Below are positions 22,515 to 32,823 of a stretch of DNA of 64,000 nt, piece after piece. Under the pieces are notes generated by a model. That model made no database searches. It saw only the letters and a list, made by a program, of their open reading frames with translations, and was not told the DNA's origin. Source of the DNA: Dromiciops gliroides (Eukaryota; Chordata; Mammalia; Microbiotheria; Microbiotheriidae); the NCBI RefSeq assembly GCF_019393635.1, contig NC_057864.1, forward strand, positions 443,618,822-443,682,821. Reading direction: 5' to 3'. A program made the position numbers and the translations under genes. The first letter of the stretch is position 1. Each line of letters opens with the position of its first letter.

Positions 22515-22702
22515 AAAGGAGAAAGGCAATGGATTTGGAATCAGTTGACCTGGCTTTGAAAAACACTTTTGTTTCTTATGATCTATGTGACCTTGAGTAA
22601 GACACTACATTTTAGAGCCTCAGTTTCCTCATCCATAAAATAAGGGAGGTGGGCTGTAGGATCTCTGATGCCCCCTTCCAGTCCTAAATCTTTGATCCTA
22701 TG
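22515..22702 (+). repeat. MIR CORE-SINE
   Basis: Sense copy: GGATTTGGAATCAGTTGACC, ATCTATGTGACCTTGAGTAA, GAGCCTCAGTTTCCTCATCC and a TCCTAAATCTTTGATCC tail. Confidence 0.85.
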
Positions 22703-22764
22703 AGATGACATGAGAGGCAAAGAGAGAAAAATAAAATCAGCAAATATCAAAGAACTCTTCCTCA

Positions 22765-23150
22765 TGGTATAATGAAAAGAAGAGTCAGATAATGCAGAAA
22801 AAGGTTTAATGTGATTGTACATATATAACCTATATCAGATGACTTGCTGTCTTGGGGAGGGGGGAGGGAGGGGAGGAAGGGAGGGAGAAAAATTTGAAAT
22901 TAGAAATCTTATAAAAACAAATGTTGAAAACTATCTCTAAATGTAACTGGAAATAATAAAATATATGGAAAAAAGAAAAGAAGAGTGAGAGAATTGGGGT
23001 ACATATATAAGCTCTGGTACTGAGGGCTGACACACAAGTTATTTTAACCTCTCTGAGCCTTGGTTTCCTGACATGTTAGAAAGATTTGGATAAGATGGCC
23101 TTATGCTCAATGATCCAGTGATTCTTTCCAACTTTGATTATTGTGGCACT
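22765..23150 (+). repeat. MIR CORE-SINE split by an L1 insertion
   Basis: The head (GGTATAATGAAAAGAAGAGTC) lies at 22767-22789 and the rest resumes at 22975. The body has TTAACCTCTCTGAGCCTTGG and the tail ends near 23150. Confidence 0.75.
22790..22974 (+). mobile_element. Very short L1 3' end
   Basis: A 185-bp 3' terminus with a G-rich tract and ACTGGAAATAATAAAATA end. The 16-bp target duplication GAAAAGAAGAGTCAGA (22774-22789, 22975-22990) has one mismatch. Confidence 0.9.
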
Positions 23151-23329
23151 ATGATCTGGGGGTGGGGGTGGGAGTAGGGGGCAGGGAAGACCACAGTTGA
23201 CCTTCTCCACTTGGCATCACAGTCCAAATTTCATGAACTTTTCAAAGGGTTGTCACAATTCTTTCAGTTGTTGTATCAACTATTGTCCTGAAAAAGGTAC
23301 TATTGCCTGATACTTGGAAATGGTGTAGT

Positions 23330-23850
23330 GGGCAGAGATAATAACTGACATTTATATAGAGCTTTAAGATTTATCAAGCATTTTACATAAAATATCTTGT
23401 TTGATCCTAATAATAGAGGCAAATATCTTTAGGGATTATTATCTCTAGTCTCTTTTTCTTGTTTTTTTTTTTTTTCCTACCCAGAACTGTGATTTCATGG
23501 GTTTTGGGAACTTTTAATGATGGCAGTTCTCACATCATTTACAGTCTGAGACAGTTGCCTGAGGCACTCAGAGATTACATGGTCCCAGGGTCACACAACC
23601 AGTATATATCAGATGTTGGACCAGAACCCAGATCTCCTTGATTCTGAGGCTGGTTTTCCACCCACTATACAATAATGCCTTTTATTCCCATTTTGCAGAT
23701 GGAAAAACTGAGGTTCAGAGAAATTACTATGTCCAGCCCAGGGTCACTCATATAATGTCTCAGGGATGGGAGTTGAACCCATTCCTGATTTATGTCTAGG
23801 TCCAGTACTCCATCTACTCTAACATCCTGCCTCTCTGTTGTAGTGATGAG
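23330..23850 (-). repeat. MIR/THER copy containing a second CORE-SINE
   Basis: The outer element runs 23330-23455 and 23680-23850 (ACATTTATATAGAGCTTTAA, then CCCATTTTGCAGATGGAAAA). The inner one, 23456-23680, begins after a T-run. It has TACAGTCTGAGACAGTTGCC, CCCAGGGTCACACAACCAGT and a tRNA-like end. Confidence 0.7.
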
Positions 23851-24936
23851 TTGCAAAGTCACTTGGTCTATATTCTATAAACAGCAGCTGGCTCTGTGGA
23901 ATTGGGGTGCAGGGATAAGGAGGCTGAAGTGCACACATACAGCATTATTATTAATGGAATAGAGAATTGAGTTCATAGATGAAACAAGCCAGCATCCCGG
24001 GAACAATGTACAATGTTGCATTGTTCCAAGGGTACTTTTAGCAATCTTTCAAATTCTCTGTACATGTGTAGGGGGAACATCCAAATGGGTTGGAGTTGGA
24101 AGAAAGTGAGGTTTGCTCAAGACATCTAGGGCAATGTTTGTAGATCTCCTGACAGAGGAGGGGAGCACACAGATCATGCCTTTTTATGGGGTATTTCCAT
24201 TCCAAAGAAAGCAAAATCATTGGAAACACACTGTCTCCGTTAACATTTTTACAGACTTTGATATCCTTTTCAGCACTTTTTTTTTATAACGTGGATATTA
24301 GTTTCAACTTTAGATGGAATGGTTACACAATTTCAGTTTATTCTACACATTTCTCAAATACTGGGGCACGGTAAACATTGTGAGCTCTCTGACTGCCTGG
24401 TGTGTCTGGCAGAGGGAGAAGTAGCCACTAGGCTTTCAGATACATTTTGCAGATATTGAGGGTTTGGGATTATTATTGGCAGGTTCTGGCAGAGTCTCTG
24501 CCTGCCCTCTCCACTCTTCCTACCACCAACCCCAACCCCCAACAAAGGCACATTCTTTTGCCCCTGAGAAATTTGCAGATCCTCATTGCCTAAAAAGGTG
24601 GTTAATCTTCCCTAGATCCTTAGCAGTTCTTAGAAGAGAAACCGCTAAAAATGGATGTAACCCAAAGTTTCCACAAATGAGAGGGGGAGTTTCAGTGTTA
24701 ATTGTTTCAAATAGCTATTTCAAATGGCTAATAAAAATGCAATAAAAATGATGGTCAAGCACTTTGCAAATGTAAAAGTATGACATGTAAATACATCATA
24801 AAACTATGAATATGGGAGGCATGTTGGAAGTATCTGTTTTCAGTTATGCTTAGCCCCTGGGGAGGAACTGGAAGAACATTTTGCAAAATGAGTGGTACAA
24901 AGCCAGGAGAAAGAGGCAAAGGAAATTTTCTTATTA
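23851..24936. other. Repeat-poor block with a SOX-like palindrome
   Basis: About 1.1 kb without recognisable mobile elements. AT-rich segments resemble enhancer-type sequence, including ACCGCTAAAAATGG near 24642, which is MEF2-like. The palindrome near 24.0 kb is listed separately. Confidence 0.4.
23999..24028. promoter_or_regulatory. SoxE-dimer-like palindrome
   Basis: Three SOX consensus heptamers lie within 24 bp: AACAATG (24002-24008), TACAATG (24009-24015), and CATTGTT (24019-24025), which is AACAATG on the minus strand. The last two face each other across 3 bp, the arrangement known for SOX8/9/10 dimer sites. Binding is inference only. Confidence 0.35.
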
Positions 24937-24949
24937 AGAGATGAGGGAA

Positions 24950-25107
24950 GGGGCAGCTAGGTGGCACAGTGGATAAAGCACTGGCCCTGGATTCAGGAGG
25001 ACCTGAGTTCAAATCCAGCCTCAGACACTTGACAGTTACTTGCTGTGTGACCCTGGGCAAGTCACTTAACCCTCATTGCCCTGCAGAGAGAGAGAGAGAG
25101 AGAGAGA
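24950..25107 (+). mobile_element. MAR1/WSINE1-type SINE with (GA)n tail
   Basis: Complete copy ending CCTGCAGAGAGAG. AGATGAGGGA (24938-24948) recurs as AGATGAGGGG (25108-25117). Confidence 0.95.
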
Positions 25108-25136
25108 AAGATGAGGGGATAGGAAGGTGGCACCCT

Positions 25137-25505
25137 ACTTTGTGTGGTATAGTGGAAAGAGCCATGTCTTTGGAGTCAGAAGTCTGTTGTTGTTGTTCAG
25201 CCATGTTTCAGTCTTATCTGACTCTCCGTGACCCCATTTGGGGTTTTCTTGGCAAAGCTACTGGAGTGATTTGCCATTTCCTTCTCTAGCTCATTTGATA
25301 GATGATGAAACAGGCAAACGGTGAAGTGAGTTGCCTAGGGTCACACAACCAGTAAAGGACCTAAGTTCAAATCTTGAGTCAGACATGAGATACCTTTGGG
25401 AGCTTGAGTAAACCACTTAGCTTCTCTAGGACTCAATGCTCTCATCTGTAAAATGTGGTGGTTGGACTAAATGCTCTCTGAGGTCTTTTCCTGTTCTACC
25501 TCTGA
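25137..25505 (+). repeat. MIR CORE-SINE split by an RTE-tailed SINE
   Basis: The MIR head is at 25137-25182 (GGTATAGTGGAAAGAGCCAT) and the body and tail at 25358-25505 (AGCTTCTCTAGGACTC, CATCTGTAAAATG). Between them (about 25183-25357) is an RTE/BovB-related SINE: TTGTTGTTGTTCAGCC, GACCCCATTTGGGGTTTTCT and GATTTGCCATTTCC. Confidence 0.8.
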
Positions 25506-26932
25506 CCCCACCATATTAAATGTAGCATTTGGGGCTTGTTATCATTCCTCAGCCTCTATTTCTTCATATGAGTGTAAGAGGAGCCTCAGAAGATGCCCAA
25601 GTCACCTACCATTGAGGTGTTCTGCATCTAGGTGCATCCTGCCATGCCATATCAGGTGAGGGGCAAAACAGCCTCTTTACATTGGCCACATAGCCTCAAG
25701 GAGCTGCATCTTTCAAACCTGTGAGACTAGGACCCTTGCTTTTTTTCTCCTTCTCCTTCTTTCCTTTGTTGCTTCCAGAGAGTGTGAAGTTTGCATTCAC
25801 AACAGCACCAATTCCATGAAGTAAACTTGAGTCGGGGTGTGGGTGGGGAAGGACATTTTCTCCTGCCCTTTCTTTTAGGTTTCATGGCCCCCCAAATACT
25901 TATATACGGTTTCTATTTGTAGGTGGTAATACCCATTAGACCCAGAATCAAGAGATGGCCACCTTGGAGTCAGGATTCCAGGCTTTATGTGACAGCCAGC
26001 TGACCTGGAAAGGAAGTCCTGAGAAGCCAGTGTTCTTCAGACTAGAACTCAAGGGGTGCTTTGGACTTGGTATTTGGGACTCCGCTAAATAGTAACTCAC
26101 CTAAGCTATGAACATAACCTATTTCTCCTCCCCATTGTATAAGGTGGTGCAGGGAAGGGGGTGGGGAGCACTCCCCCACACATGAAAGGACATATTTGTA
26201 TATTCGTTATACCTTTGAAGTCAACATTTCTCTGTGAAAGTTAATCTCACTGTTAAGTGGCTAATGTGGCATAGGGGAACTTTAAAACTGGGGGAACAGC
26301 ATCATTGGGGGCTGTAGCCAATGGTAGAGAATCTAGACAGTCCCAAATTTTCTTAAAGGTACTGAGAACTCTGGGAGAGGGGGGAAATATAATATATATG
26401 GAGCCACAGTAGTCACTGTCACGTGTATGAAAATAATCATTATAACACCTTACTTTGTTCATAAATCTAGAAAGAAAAATCACAGATCATTTCTTCCCAC
26501 CCCTCCTTTTACAGAAAACAAAACTTAACCCTCCAAGATTAAGTAACTCAAAGGCAGTTTTCTGGCTTGGTCCACTAAACTTTGTTGTCCACTCTACTTT
26601 CTCAAGGATGGAATAACTGGACACCACACAGAGTGCTTATTGTTGTGTTTTTTTCTCAGAACTAAACTTCCTCCAGAGGGGTGCTAGAGCCAACCTGAAC
26701 AAGCTCATGAGAGCTGATCATTAAATTTTCATTGTGAGCATGTATGCCTAGGAAATGAGCAAATGGTACAAATGAAGGCTTGAGTGTATTATTTTGTTAA
26801 GAAAATAAAAGAGAAAATGTTGAGAATGTACATTAAATTCAAGAGTGTGTCATGGGTATTTTTCCCCCTCAGAGAGACTGTTGTTAAACATTTACCAGCA
26901 GACTCCTGGCTCACCCCCATACTCCCATACTG
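25506..26932. other. Repeat-poor block
   Basis: About 1.4 kb with few or no recognisable repeats; a weak antisense MIR-like stretch may lie near 26500-26590. No ORF resembles a known protein. Confidence 0.4.
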
Positions 26933-26948
26933 TAGGTGAAATTATTTT

Positions 26949-27107
26949 GACTTTTTTTTTTTTTTTGCAAGGCAATGGGGATTAAGTGACTTGCCCAGGG
27001 TCACACAGTTACTAAGTAAGTGTCAAGTGTCTGAGGCTGGATTTGAGCTCAGGTCCTCCTGAATCCAGGGCTGGTGCTTTATCCACTGTGCCACCTAGCT
27101 GTCCCTC
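26949..27107 (-). mobile_element. MAR1/WSINE1-type SINE
   Basis: Complete antisense copy with a poly(T) start. TAGGTGAAATTATTTT (from 26933) and TAGGTGAAATTTT (from 27109) are the target duplication. Confidence 0.95.
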
Positions 27108-27224
27108 TAGGTGAAATTTTAAAGGAGAATGAGGATCACCTTCAGTGCCTTCCTTCCAGGTTCAGTATTTCTTCCTGTCCAATTTATTTCATGGAGTGCT
27201 CTTTTCATGTAGAAAATCAGCTGA

Positions 27225-27432
27225 ATGAGGTTTAATGGAAAAAAGCACTGACCTGGGAGTCAGGAAACCTCATGCCCAACTGCCCACTTTCTAATAGCAT
27301 AAATCACTTCATCAATCTTGATGACATATTTTGTTTTTTTAATTGATTAATTCATTTCTATGAGTCTGTTTCCTCATCTGTAAAATAAGGATAAATAAGT
27401 TAAGGCCCTTTCCCGTTCTAAGATTCTATGAC
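27225..27432 (+). repeat. MIR CORE-SINE
   Basis: Sense copy: CTGACCTGGGAGTCAGGAAA, a diverged middle, TTTCCTCATCTGTAAAATAA and TTCTAAGATTCTATGA. Confidence 0.8.
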
Positions 27433-27528
27433 AAAATAATTAACATTAAAGTATTTGAGTTTTGATGCTATCTTGCCCCGTTTTAAGTTCACTTGGGAAT
27501 GTGAATGTTGAGAAAATGCAATTCTTAG

Positions 27529-27661
27529 GGCAGCTAGGTGGTGCAGTGGATAAAGCACCAACCCTGGATACAGGAGAACCTGAGTTCAAATCTGACCTCA
27601 GACACTTGATGCTTACTAGCTGTGTGACCCTGGGCAAGTCACTTAACCCTCACTGCCCTGC

Positions 27662-27718
<57 letters not shown>
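27529..27718 (+). mobile_element. MAR1/WSINE1-type SINE with (GA)n tail
   Basis: Complete copy ending CCTGCAAAAGAGAG and expanded into a GA array of about 56 bp. Perfect 14-bp target duplication AATGCAATTCTTAG (27515-27528, 27719-27732). Confidence 0.97.
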
Positions 27719-27722
<4 letters not shown>

Positions 27723-27732
27723 CAATTCTTAG

Positions 27733-28301
27733 CCCAAAGAGTCAAATCTTTAATGGTGGGATTTCAGGCACCATAATGACTAAACAGAGGAAATGATCTT
27801 AGGGATCCCCATCTTAGCCCCTCAAATCACCCAACACAGGTAAGTAGGCCTGAATTAGTCCCATTTCTGCCTTCCTCAAAACTCATAGATACCAGGTCTC
27901 AGCACTTAGGGGAGAAAACAAAATCATCCATAGAGTCTGTAGTTCTCTGCTAAATCAGGTTGTTTGAAGGTTCTTTTAGGCTTAGATTCTCTGGGTCCCC
28001 ACTTTAGTTATGTTTTCCCCAATAACATTAGGCTGAATGAAATGGCATTTGTCTAGAACATAGAGGAAGATTCTACTGCATTTGACTTGAGAAACTAAAA
28101 AAATGAAAAAAAATGTTAGTGATGTCTGAGCTTCCTCTGCTCTATAACCAATGACATTTAGCCCCTGAATTGCCTTCCACAGTTCACCGTTAAGGCAAAT
28201 TCAAATCTTGGGAATGGGCTTCCATGAACCTGTAATCCCTCCTTTAGTACAGATTGTAACCTCATGCACATCTTTTCATCTGTGTCCATATCTATGTGAG
28301 C
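27733..28301. other. Unassigned DNA
   Basis: No repeat or gene recognised with confidence. Confidence 0.45.
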
Positions 28302-28319
28302 ATTCTAATGTCCATGTTC

Positions 28320-28774
28320 CTCAGTTCTCAAACACATAGAGAACTGAGTCAAATGTGTTAAAATGAGAACCATTCCCTAATTGATAGATGAATCAAAGCC
28401 ATCTATAGCCATATGAACAATGGCCAAAGGGCTATAAAACCATGCATATTTGAAATTGTGGTGATGACCATCAGTTGGGGAATGGATCAACAAGTTGTGG
28501 GATGAGATTATGATGGAGCACTATTGTGCTGTGAGAAATGATGAGCAGGATGCCATCAGAAGGATTTCTGAAAAATGCAATCCATCTACAGAGAAAGAAC
28601 TGATGGTATCTGAATATGTTTTGCATGACTGCACAAGTATAACTTATATTGAATTGTTTGAGTTCTTAAGAGGGTGGGGAGGGAAAGAGGAAGAGAATTT
28701 GGAACACAAAGTTATAAAAATTGATGTGAAAATTTGTTTGTACATGTAATTTGGGGAACATTCTAAATAAATAA
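28320..28774 (+). mobile_element. Short L1 3' end with internal deletion
   Basis: A perfect 18-bp target duplication ATTCTAATGTCCATGTTC (28302-28319, 28775-28792) encloses 455 bp. These are ORF2-terminal pieces (ATTATGATGGAGCACTATTG) and a 3' end terminating ACATTCTAAATAAATAAA. The same 3' terminus occurs on the ORF2-less L1 at 13.58 kb. Confidence 0.93.
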
Positions 28775-28792
28775 ATTCTAATGTCCATGTTC

Positions 28793-29571
28793 TTCCATAA
28801 ATCTTCCTTAGAGACTCTACGCAATGACCAGAGAACTTCTTCTAGGTTGTTTTTACTGTTTTGTGGTAAAAATCTCTTGCTCTTCCTTTTTGGTTATGAT
28901 CTAAGTTCATCATCTATCTGTGATATTGATCATAATGGACTAAAACAATGGCTTGTCTATCCAGGTACCAGTTGACACAGTCATTCTTCATTAATTTATG
29001 GGATTTTTTAAAATGATAATTTTAGGTCAACCTCTTCTGAGTGTTTGTGAATATGGCATTGAGGACACACTGTAGCATTCAAGGACTTGAGGCAATCAGC
29101 ACAGTATCATCTGAAGACCAAAGTATCTAGAAGACCTCATAGGGATCCTGTCTCATGAATAGGACCTCATACAATTACATATTTAAAACTGAAAGGGCCC
29201 TCAGAGGCCATTGCACCCATTTCTAACCCCCCCTTCAATTTTACAGGTGCAGAAAGAGGCTCTGGAGGTTAAGTGCGTTTCCCAAAGTCACATAGTGAGT
29301 AAGTGTCTGAGGTGGGATTTGAACTCTGGTCTTCCTGACTACAATTCCAAAGCCTTATCTACTATGTCATGCTATCTTCCATGAGAGTGGAGCAGAACAT
29401 CTTTGGTGAGTTTATATTTCCCTGCTTTGTGCCTCACTTGACACTCACAATGACCAAAGATCATTGCATCTATCAAGTACTCTTTAAAGACAGTTGCACA
29501 TCCCTGGGAAATACCTTGTTTTTGAGTGGTATTTTGTTCTACACAGTCAAATGCTTTGGAAAAATATAACC
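28793..29571 (-). mobile_element. Probable antisense RTE-type LINE fragment
   Basis: CACAGTCAAATGCTTTGGAAAA near 29542 reads SKAFDCVE on the minus strand, a LINE RT motif. The rest is badly decayed. A CORE-SINE splits it at about 29170-29380. Confidence 0.4.
29170..29380 (-). repeat. CORE-SINE
   Basis: AACTGAAAGGGCCCTCAGAG, AGGTTAAGTGCGTTTCCCAA and GATTTGAACTCTGGTCTTCC identify an antisense CORE-SINE. Confidence 0.8.
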
Positions 29572-29955
29572 ATCTGGAAAGTAATTTGGAATTATTCTAT
29601 AATATATAATTAATTTGAAATTAATAGAGAATTAGGAAAGTGACTGAAATGTTCACACCTTTCACAAATTCCACTGTGAGGTACATACCCCAAGGAAGTC
29701 AAACACAGAAAGGTCCCATATATAACAAGAGAGTCATAGCAGTACTTGTTGTGGTGGCAAAGAACTGAAAACAAAGTGGTTGTCTATTGTTTAGAAAGAG
29801 GCTAAACTGACTGAAGTATATAAAAGTAAGAAACTAGCACAATACCATAAGAAATGACAAATATGAGGAGTTTAGAGAAACCTGGGAAAACATGAATTGA
29901 AGAAGAGTGAAGTAAGCAGAACACGATATACTGTATATAATGATTATATCAAATT
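29572..29955 (+). mobile_element. L1 ORF2-terminal fragment
   Basis: TCATAGCAGTACTTGTTGTG, GTGGCAAAGAACTGAAAAC and AGAGTGAAGTAAGCAGAACA correspond to the L1 ORF2 end seen at 20.77-20.98 kb. Confidence 0.8.
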
Positions 29956-30240
29956 GTTGTTACTGTTTGTCTTTCTTTCTTGAAGAGGACTTATGATGCA
30001 AGCAAGGTGATGTCATGACTTGCAGTGAATTGGATTTAAGTGAGTGAGGGCTGTGCAGGGTCACCAGCCTTGCTCTTTCCTCCAGAGCCATCTTGGTCCA
30101 ATGGCTAAATTTTCATAAGAACTACTGGAGGTTTCCCTGGATGCAGTGGGAGACCTTGACCTTTTTAAGCTAAGTTTTTTTTTCCAGGTTTCAGTTTGTC
30201 TGAGGCAACAGTCATAATAAATAGAAAGAATAATAACAAC
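29956..30240 (-). repeat. RTE-derived SINE, antisense
   Basis: TTGTTGTTACTGTTTGTC, then CTTGAAGAGGACTTATGATG and CAGAGCCATCTTGGTCCAAT. It has the same 3' terminus as the element at 5522-6696, in opposite orientation. Confidence 0.75.
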
Positions 30241-30249
30241 ATTAAAAAA

Positions 30250-30520
30250 CTGAACTCTAAATGAATAGAATGACCAACTTTAATTCCAGAGAAGACTTGA
30301 GGAAATTAACTTTTTTCCATTTATTAAAGAGGTGGGGGTGAAATTTCATCTACTGTTCATCAAGGTTATGTTGGTTTATTTTGCTGAATTGATTTTTCTC
30401 TCTTTAGATTTTATAAGGGATTATAAGCTTATGAGGTAGGTAAGCAGGAAGGGTTATATTCAAAATGAAAGTGAAATGAAAACAGAAGAAATCCATTTTT
30501 GAAAAAGAAAATGCAACTCC
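30250..30520 (+). mobile_element. L1-like 3' UTR fragment
   Basis: GAATGACCAACTTTAATTCC, then AGAGGTGGGGGTGAAATTTC and TTTTGCTGAATTGATTTTTC resemble a marsupial L1 3' UTR of another subfamily. About 360 bp after it, up to the L2, is unassigned. Confidence 0.5.
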
Positions 30521-30879
30521 CTGAAATAACAACCAAGCATTCAACACAATGGGATCTTATATTCTCTTTGTATTTTAGTCAATTGTTTGACTATGAAGGT
30601 ATGAAAATGCAATCTACTATAGAAAGTCATTTGTGAAAGTTCATCTATCCCCTTTTAATTTTTTACTGAGAAGTGTCCTTGATACAAACATAGATCATTC
30701 TCATATTTTCTAGAGATGAGAAAATAAGCGAATTGATCAATAGGTATTAATGCTTGTTTGATTAACTTTTTTGAGCAATCACACAATTCATTATTTGTCT
30801 AGTTGTTTAGTATCTTTTTTTCTTTCAGATATTTTGAAAATTGTCCCTCACTTTTAAAAATTGTGTTGCTTGTAACAAT

Positions 30880-31800
30880 CAATGAGTCTTCATCCATGTC
30901 ACACCTACTGACCATGGGTGTTCCCTAAGGTTTTCTTCTGGACTTTCTTTTCTCTGTATACTATCTCACTTCACCCTTGGTACAATTGTCTTCTCTCTGC
31001 ACTGATTCCAGAACCTACATATTCAGCCCCAGTTTCTCTCCTGAACTCCAATACCATATCAATAAATGCTTCTTGGACCTCTCCAAACTGAATGTCCCCC
31101 TGCTATTTTGAGCTTATCATATCCAAAATAGAACTTAGTATCTTTGCCCCTAAACTTTCCCTTCTTGCATACCTTTTTGCTACTCTCAAGGGTACCACTA
31201 TCATTCCAGTCATCAAGGTTCTTAACCTTGGTGTCACACTCAACTTCTCACTTGGCAATCTGTTGCCAAATCTTGTCATTCCTACTTTCATAATATTCCT
31301 TTGTTGAATGGGCCTTCTTTCTAGTTTTCCATCCTGGACTTCATTGCAATAGACTTTTTTTTTTTGAGGGGCAATGAGGGTTAAGTAACTTGCCCAGGGT
31401 CGTGCAGCTAGTAATTGTTGTGTCTGAGGCCAGATTTGAACTCAGGTCCTCCTGGATCTAGGCCTGGTGCTTTATCCACTGCGCTACCTAGTTGCTCTCC
31501 CTTCGCACCTCCCCCCCACCCCCCCTCCCAATAGACTTCTAATCAGTATCCCTGACTCAAATATCTCCCTACTCTAATCCATTCTTCATTCATCTGCCAA
31601 AGTGATTTTCTTAATGTGTGGGTTTGACCAGTCATTCCACTACTCATTAAATTCCAGCAGCTCCCTAGCAAAAAATAGGAATTTCTCTTTTTAGTATTCA
31701 AAGTTCTTCAAAACTTGGCCAATTCTTACCTTTCCAGATTTCTTGCACTTTACTCTCTTCCATACTATATGATCCAGCTACACTGGCCTACTTTTTCTTG
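30880..31800 (+). mobile_element. L2 LINE, ORF2 end and 3' UTR
   Basis: CATGGGTGTTCCCTAAGG, CTTGGTGTCACACTCAACTT, CCAATTCTTACCTTTCC and GATCCAGCTACACTGGCC follow the L2 order. A SINE interrupts it at 31356. No intact frame remains. Confidence 0.85.
31356..31528 (-). mobile_element. MAR1/WSINE1-type SINE
   Basis: Antisense copy inside L2. Target duplication CAATAGACT (31347-31355, 31529-31537). The head side has an added C-rich run (31508-31527). Confidence 0.93.
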
Positions 31801-32283
31801 TCATTGTTCAGTCATTCAGTCATGTCTGAGTCTTTGTGACCCTATGGACCATAGTACACGAGGCCCTTCTAGCTTTCATTATCTCTTGGAGTCTGTTCAA
31901 GTTTGTGTTTGTTGTTTCCAGGACACGATGTATCCAAATCAACCTCTGCTCTCCCCTTTTCCTTTTGCCTTCAATCTTTCCCAACATCAGGTCTTTTCCA
32001 ATGAATCCCATCTTCTCATTATGTGGCCAAAGTATATAAGTTTCAACTTCAGTATTTGACCTTCCAGTGAATGGTCTCAATTCATTTCTTTATAGTATTG
32101 ACTGATTTGATCTCATTCTTGTCCAAGGAATTCTCAAAAGGCTTTTCCAGCAGCACAATTTAAAAGCTTTGATTCTGTGGTGCTCAGCTATCCTTATAGT
32201 CCACCTCTCACGGTCATACATTGCTACTGGAAAACCTATAGCTTTGACTATGTGGACTTTTTTTTGCAAGTTGAAATGGCTCC

Positions 32284-32443
32284 TTTTTTTTTTCTTTCTT
32301 TTTTTTTTGTGAGGCAATTGGGGTTAAGTGACTTGTGCAGGGTCACACAGCTAGTAAGTGTTAAGTGTCTGAGGCCAGATTTGAACTCAGGTACTCCTGA
32401 CTCCAGGGCCGGTGCTCTATCCACTGTACCACCTAGCTGCCCC
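32284..32443 (-). mobile_element. MAR1/WSINE1-type SINE, left side of an inversion
   Basis: Complete antisense copy. Its flanks do not match each other: GAAATGGCTCC on the left (32273-32283) and TAGCTATGAAATT on the right (32444-32456). Each matches the inverted flank of the SINE at 32520. Confidence 0.95.
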
Positions 32444-32519
32444 TAGCTATGAAATTAAAAGACATTTGCTCATTGGAAGGAAAGTTATGGTAAATCTGGA
32501 CAAAAAAGGAGCCATTTTA
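32444..32519 (+). mobile_element. Inverted segment of the BovB/RTE element
   Basis: Reads YEIKRHLLIGRKVMVNLDKK on the plus strand, whereas the rest of this LINE is on the minus strand. Turning it over restores the expected protein order (NCSYE, then IKRHLLIGRKVMVNLD, then the following region). Confidence 0.88.
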
Positions 32520-32671
32520 GGGGGCATCTAGGTGGCACAGTGGATAGAGCACAGGCCCTGGAGTCAGGAGTACCTGAGTTCAAATCTGACCTCAGATACT
32601 TAACACTTATTAGCTGTGTGACCCTGGGCAACTCACTTAACCCCAACTGCCTCACTAAAAAAAAAAAAAAA
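32520..32671 (+). mobile_element. MAR1/WSINE1-type SINE, right side of an inversion
   Basis: Complete sense copy with poly(A) tail. Flanks are GGAGCCATTTTA (32508-32519) and AATTCATAGCTA (32672-32683). They match the reverse complements of the flanks of the SINE at 32284. Confidence 0.95.
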
Positions 32672-32800
32672 AATTCATAGCTACAGTTGCCTTCTGCAGT
32701 GATCTTTGAGCCTGAGAATATAAAATCTGGTACCTGTTTCCATTTCTTTTCCCTCTACTTGCCAGGAAGTGATGGGACCAGTTGCCAAGATCTTAGTTTC

Positions 32801-32823
32801 TTTTTTTTTTTTTTTTTTTTTTT
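32801..32823. repeat. Poly(T)/poly(A) tract inside the LINE
   Basis: A T-run of about 22 bases. On the minus strand it lengthens a lysine stretch after KAGSKLNS, where BovB has only a few lysine codons. Confidence 0.85.

Noticed and set aside
24969-25289. Recurring ORFs reading LALDSGGPEFKSSLRHL or RLDLNSGPPESRASALST in many places
   Set aside because: These are translations of the MAR1/WSINE1 SINE in two orientations, not a protein family.
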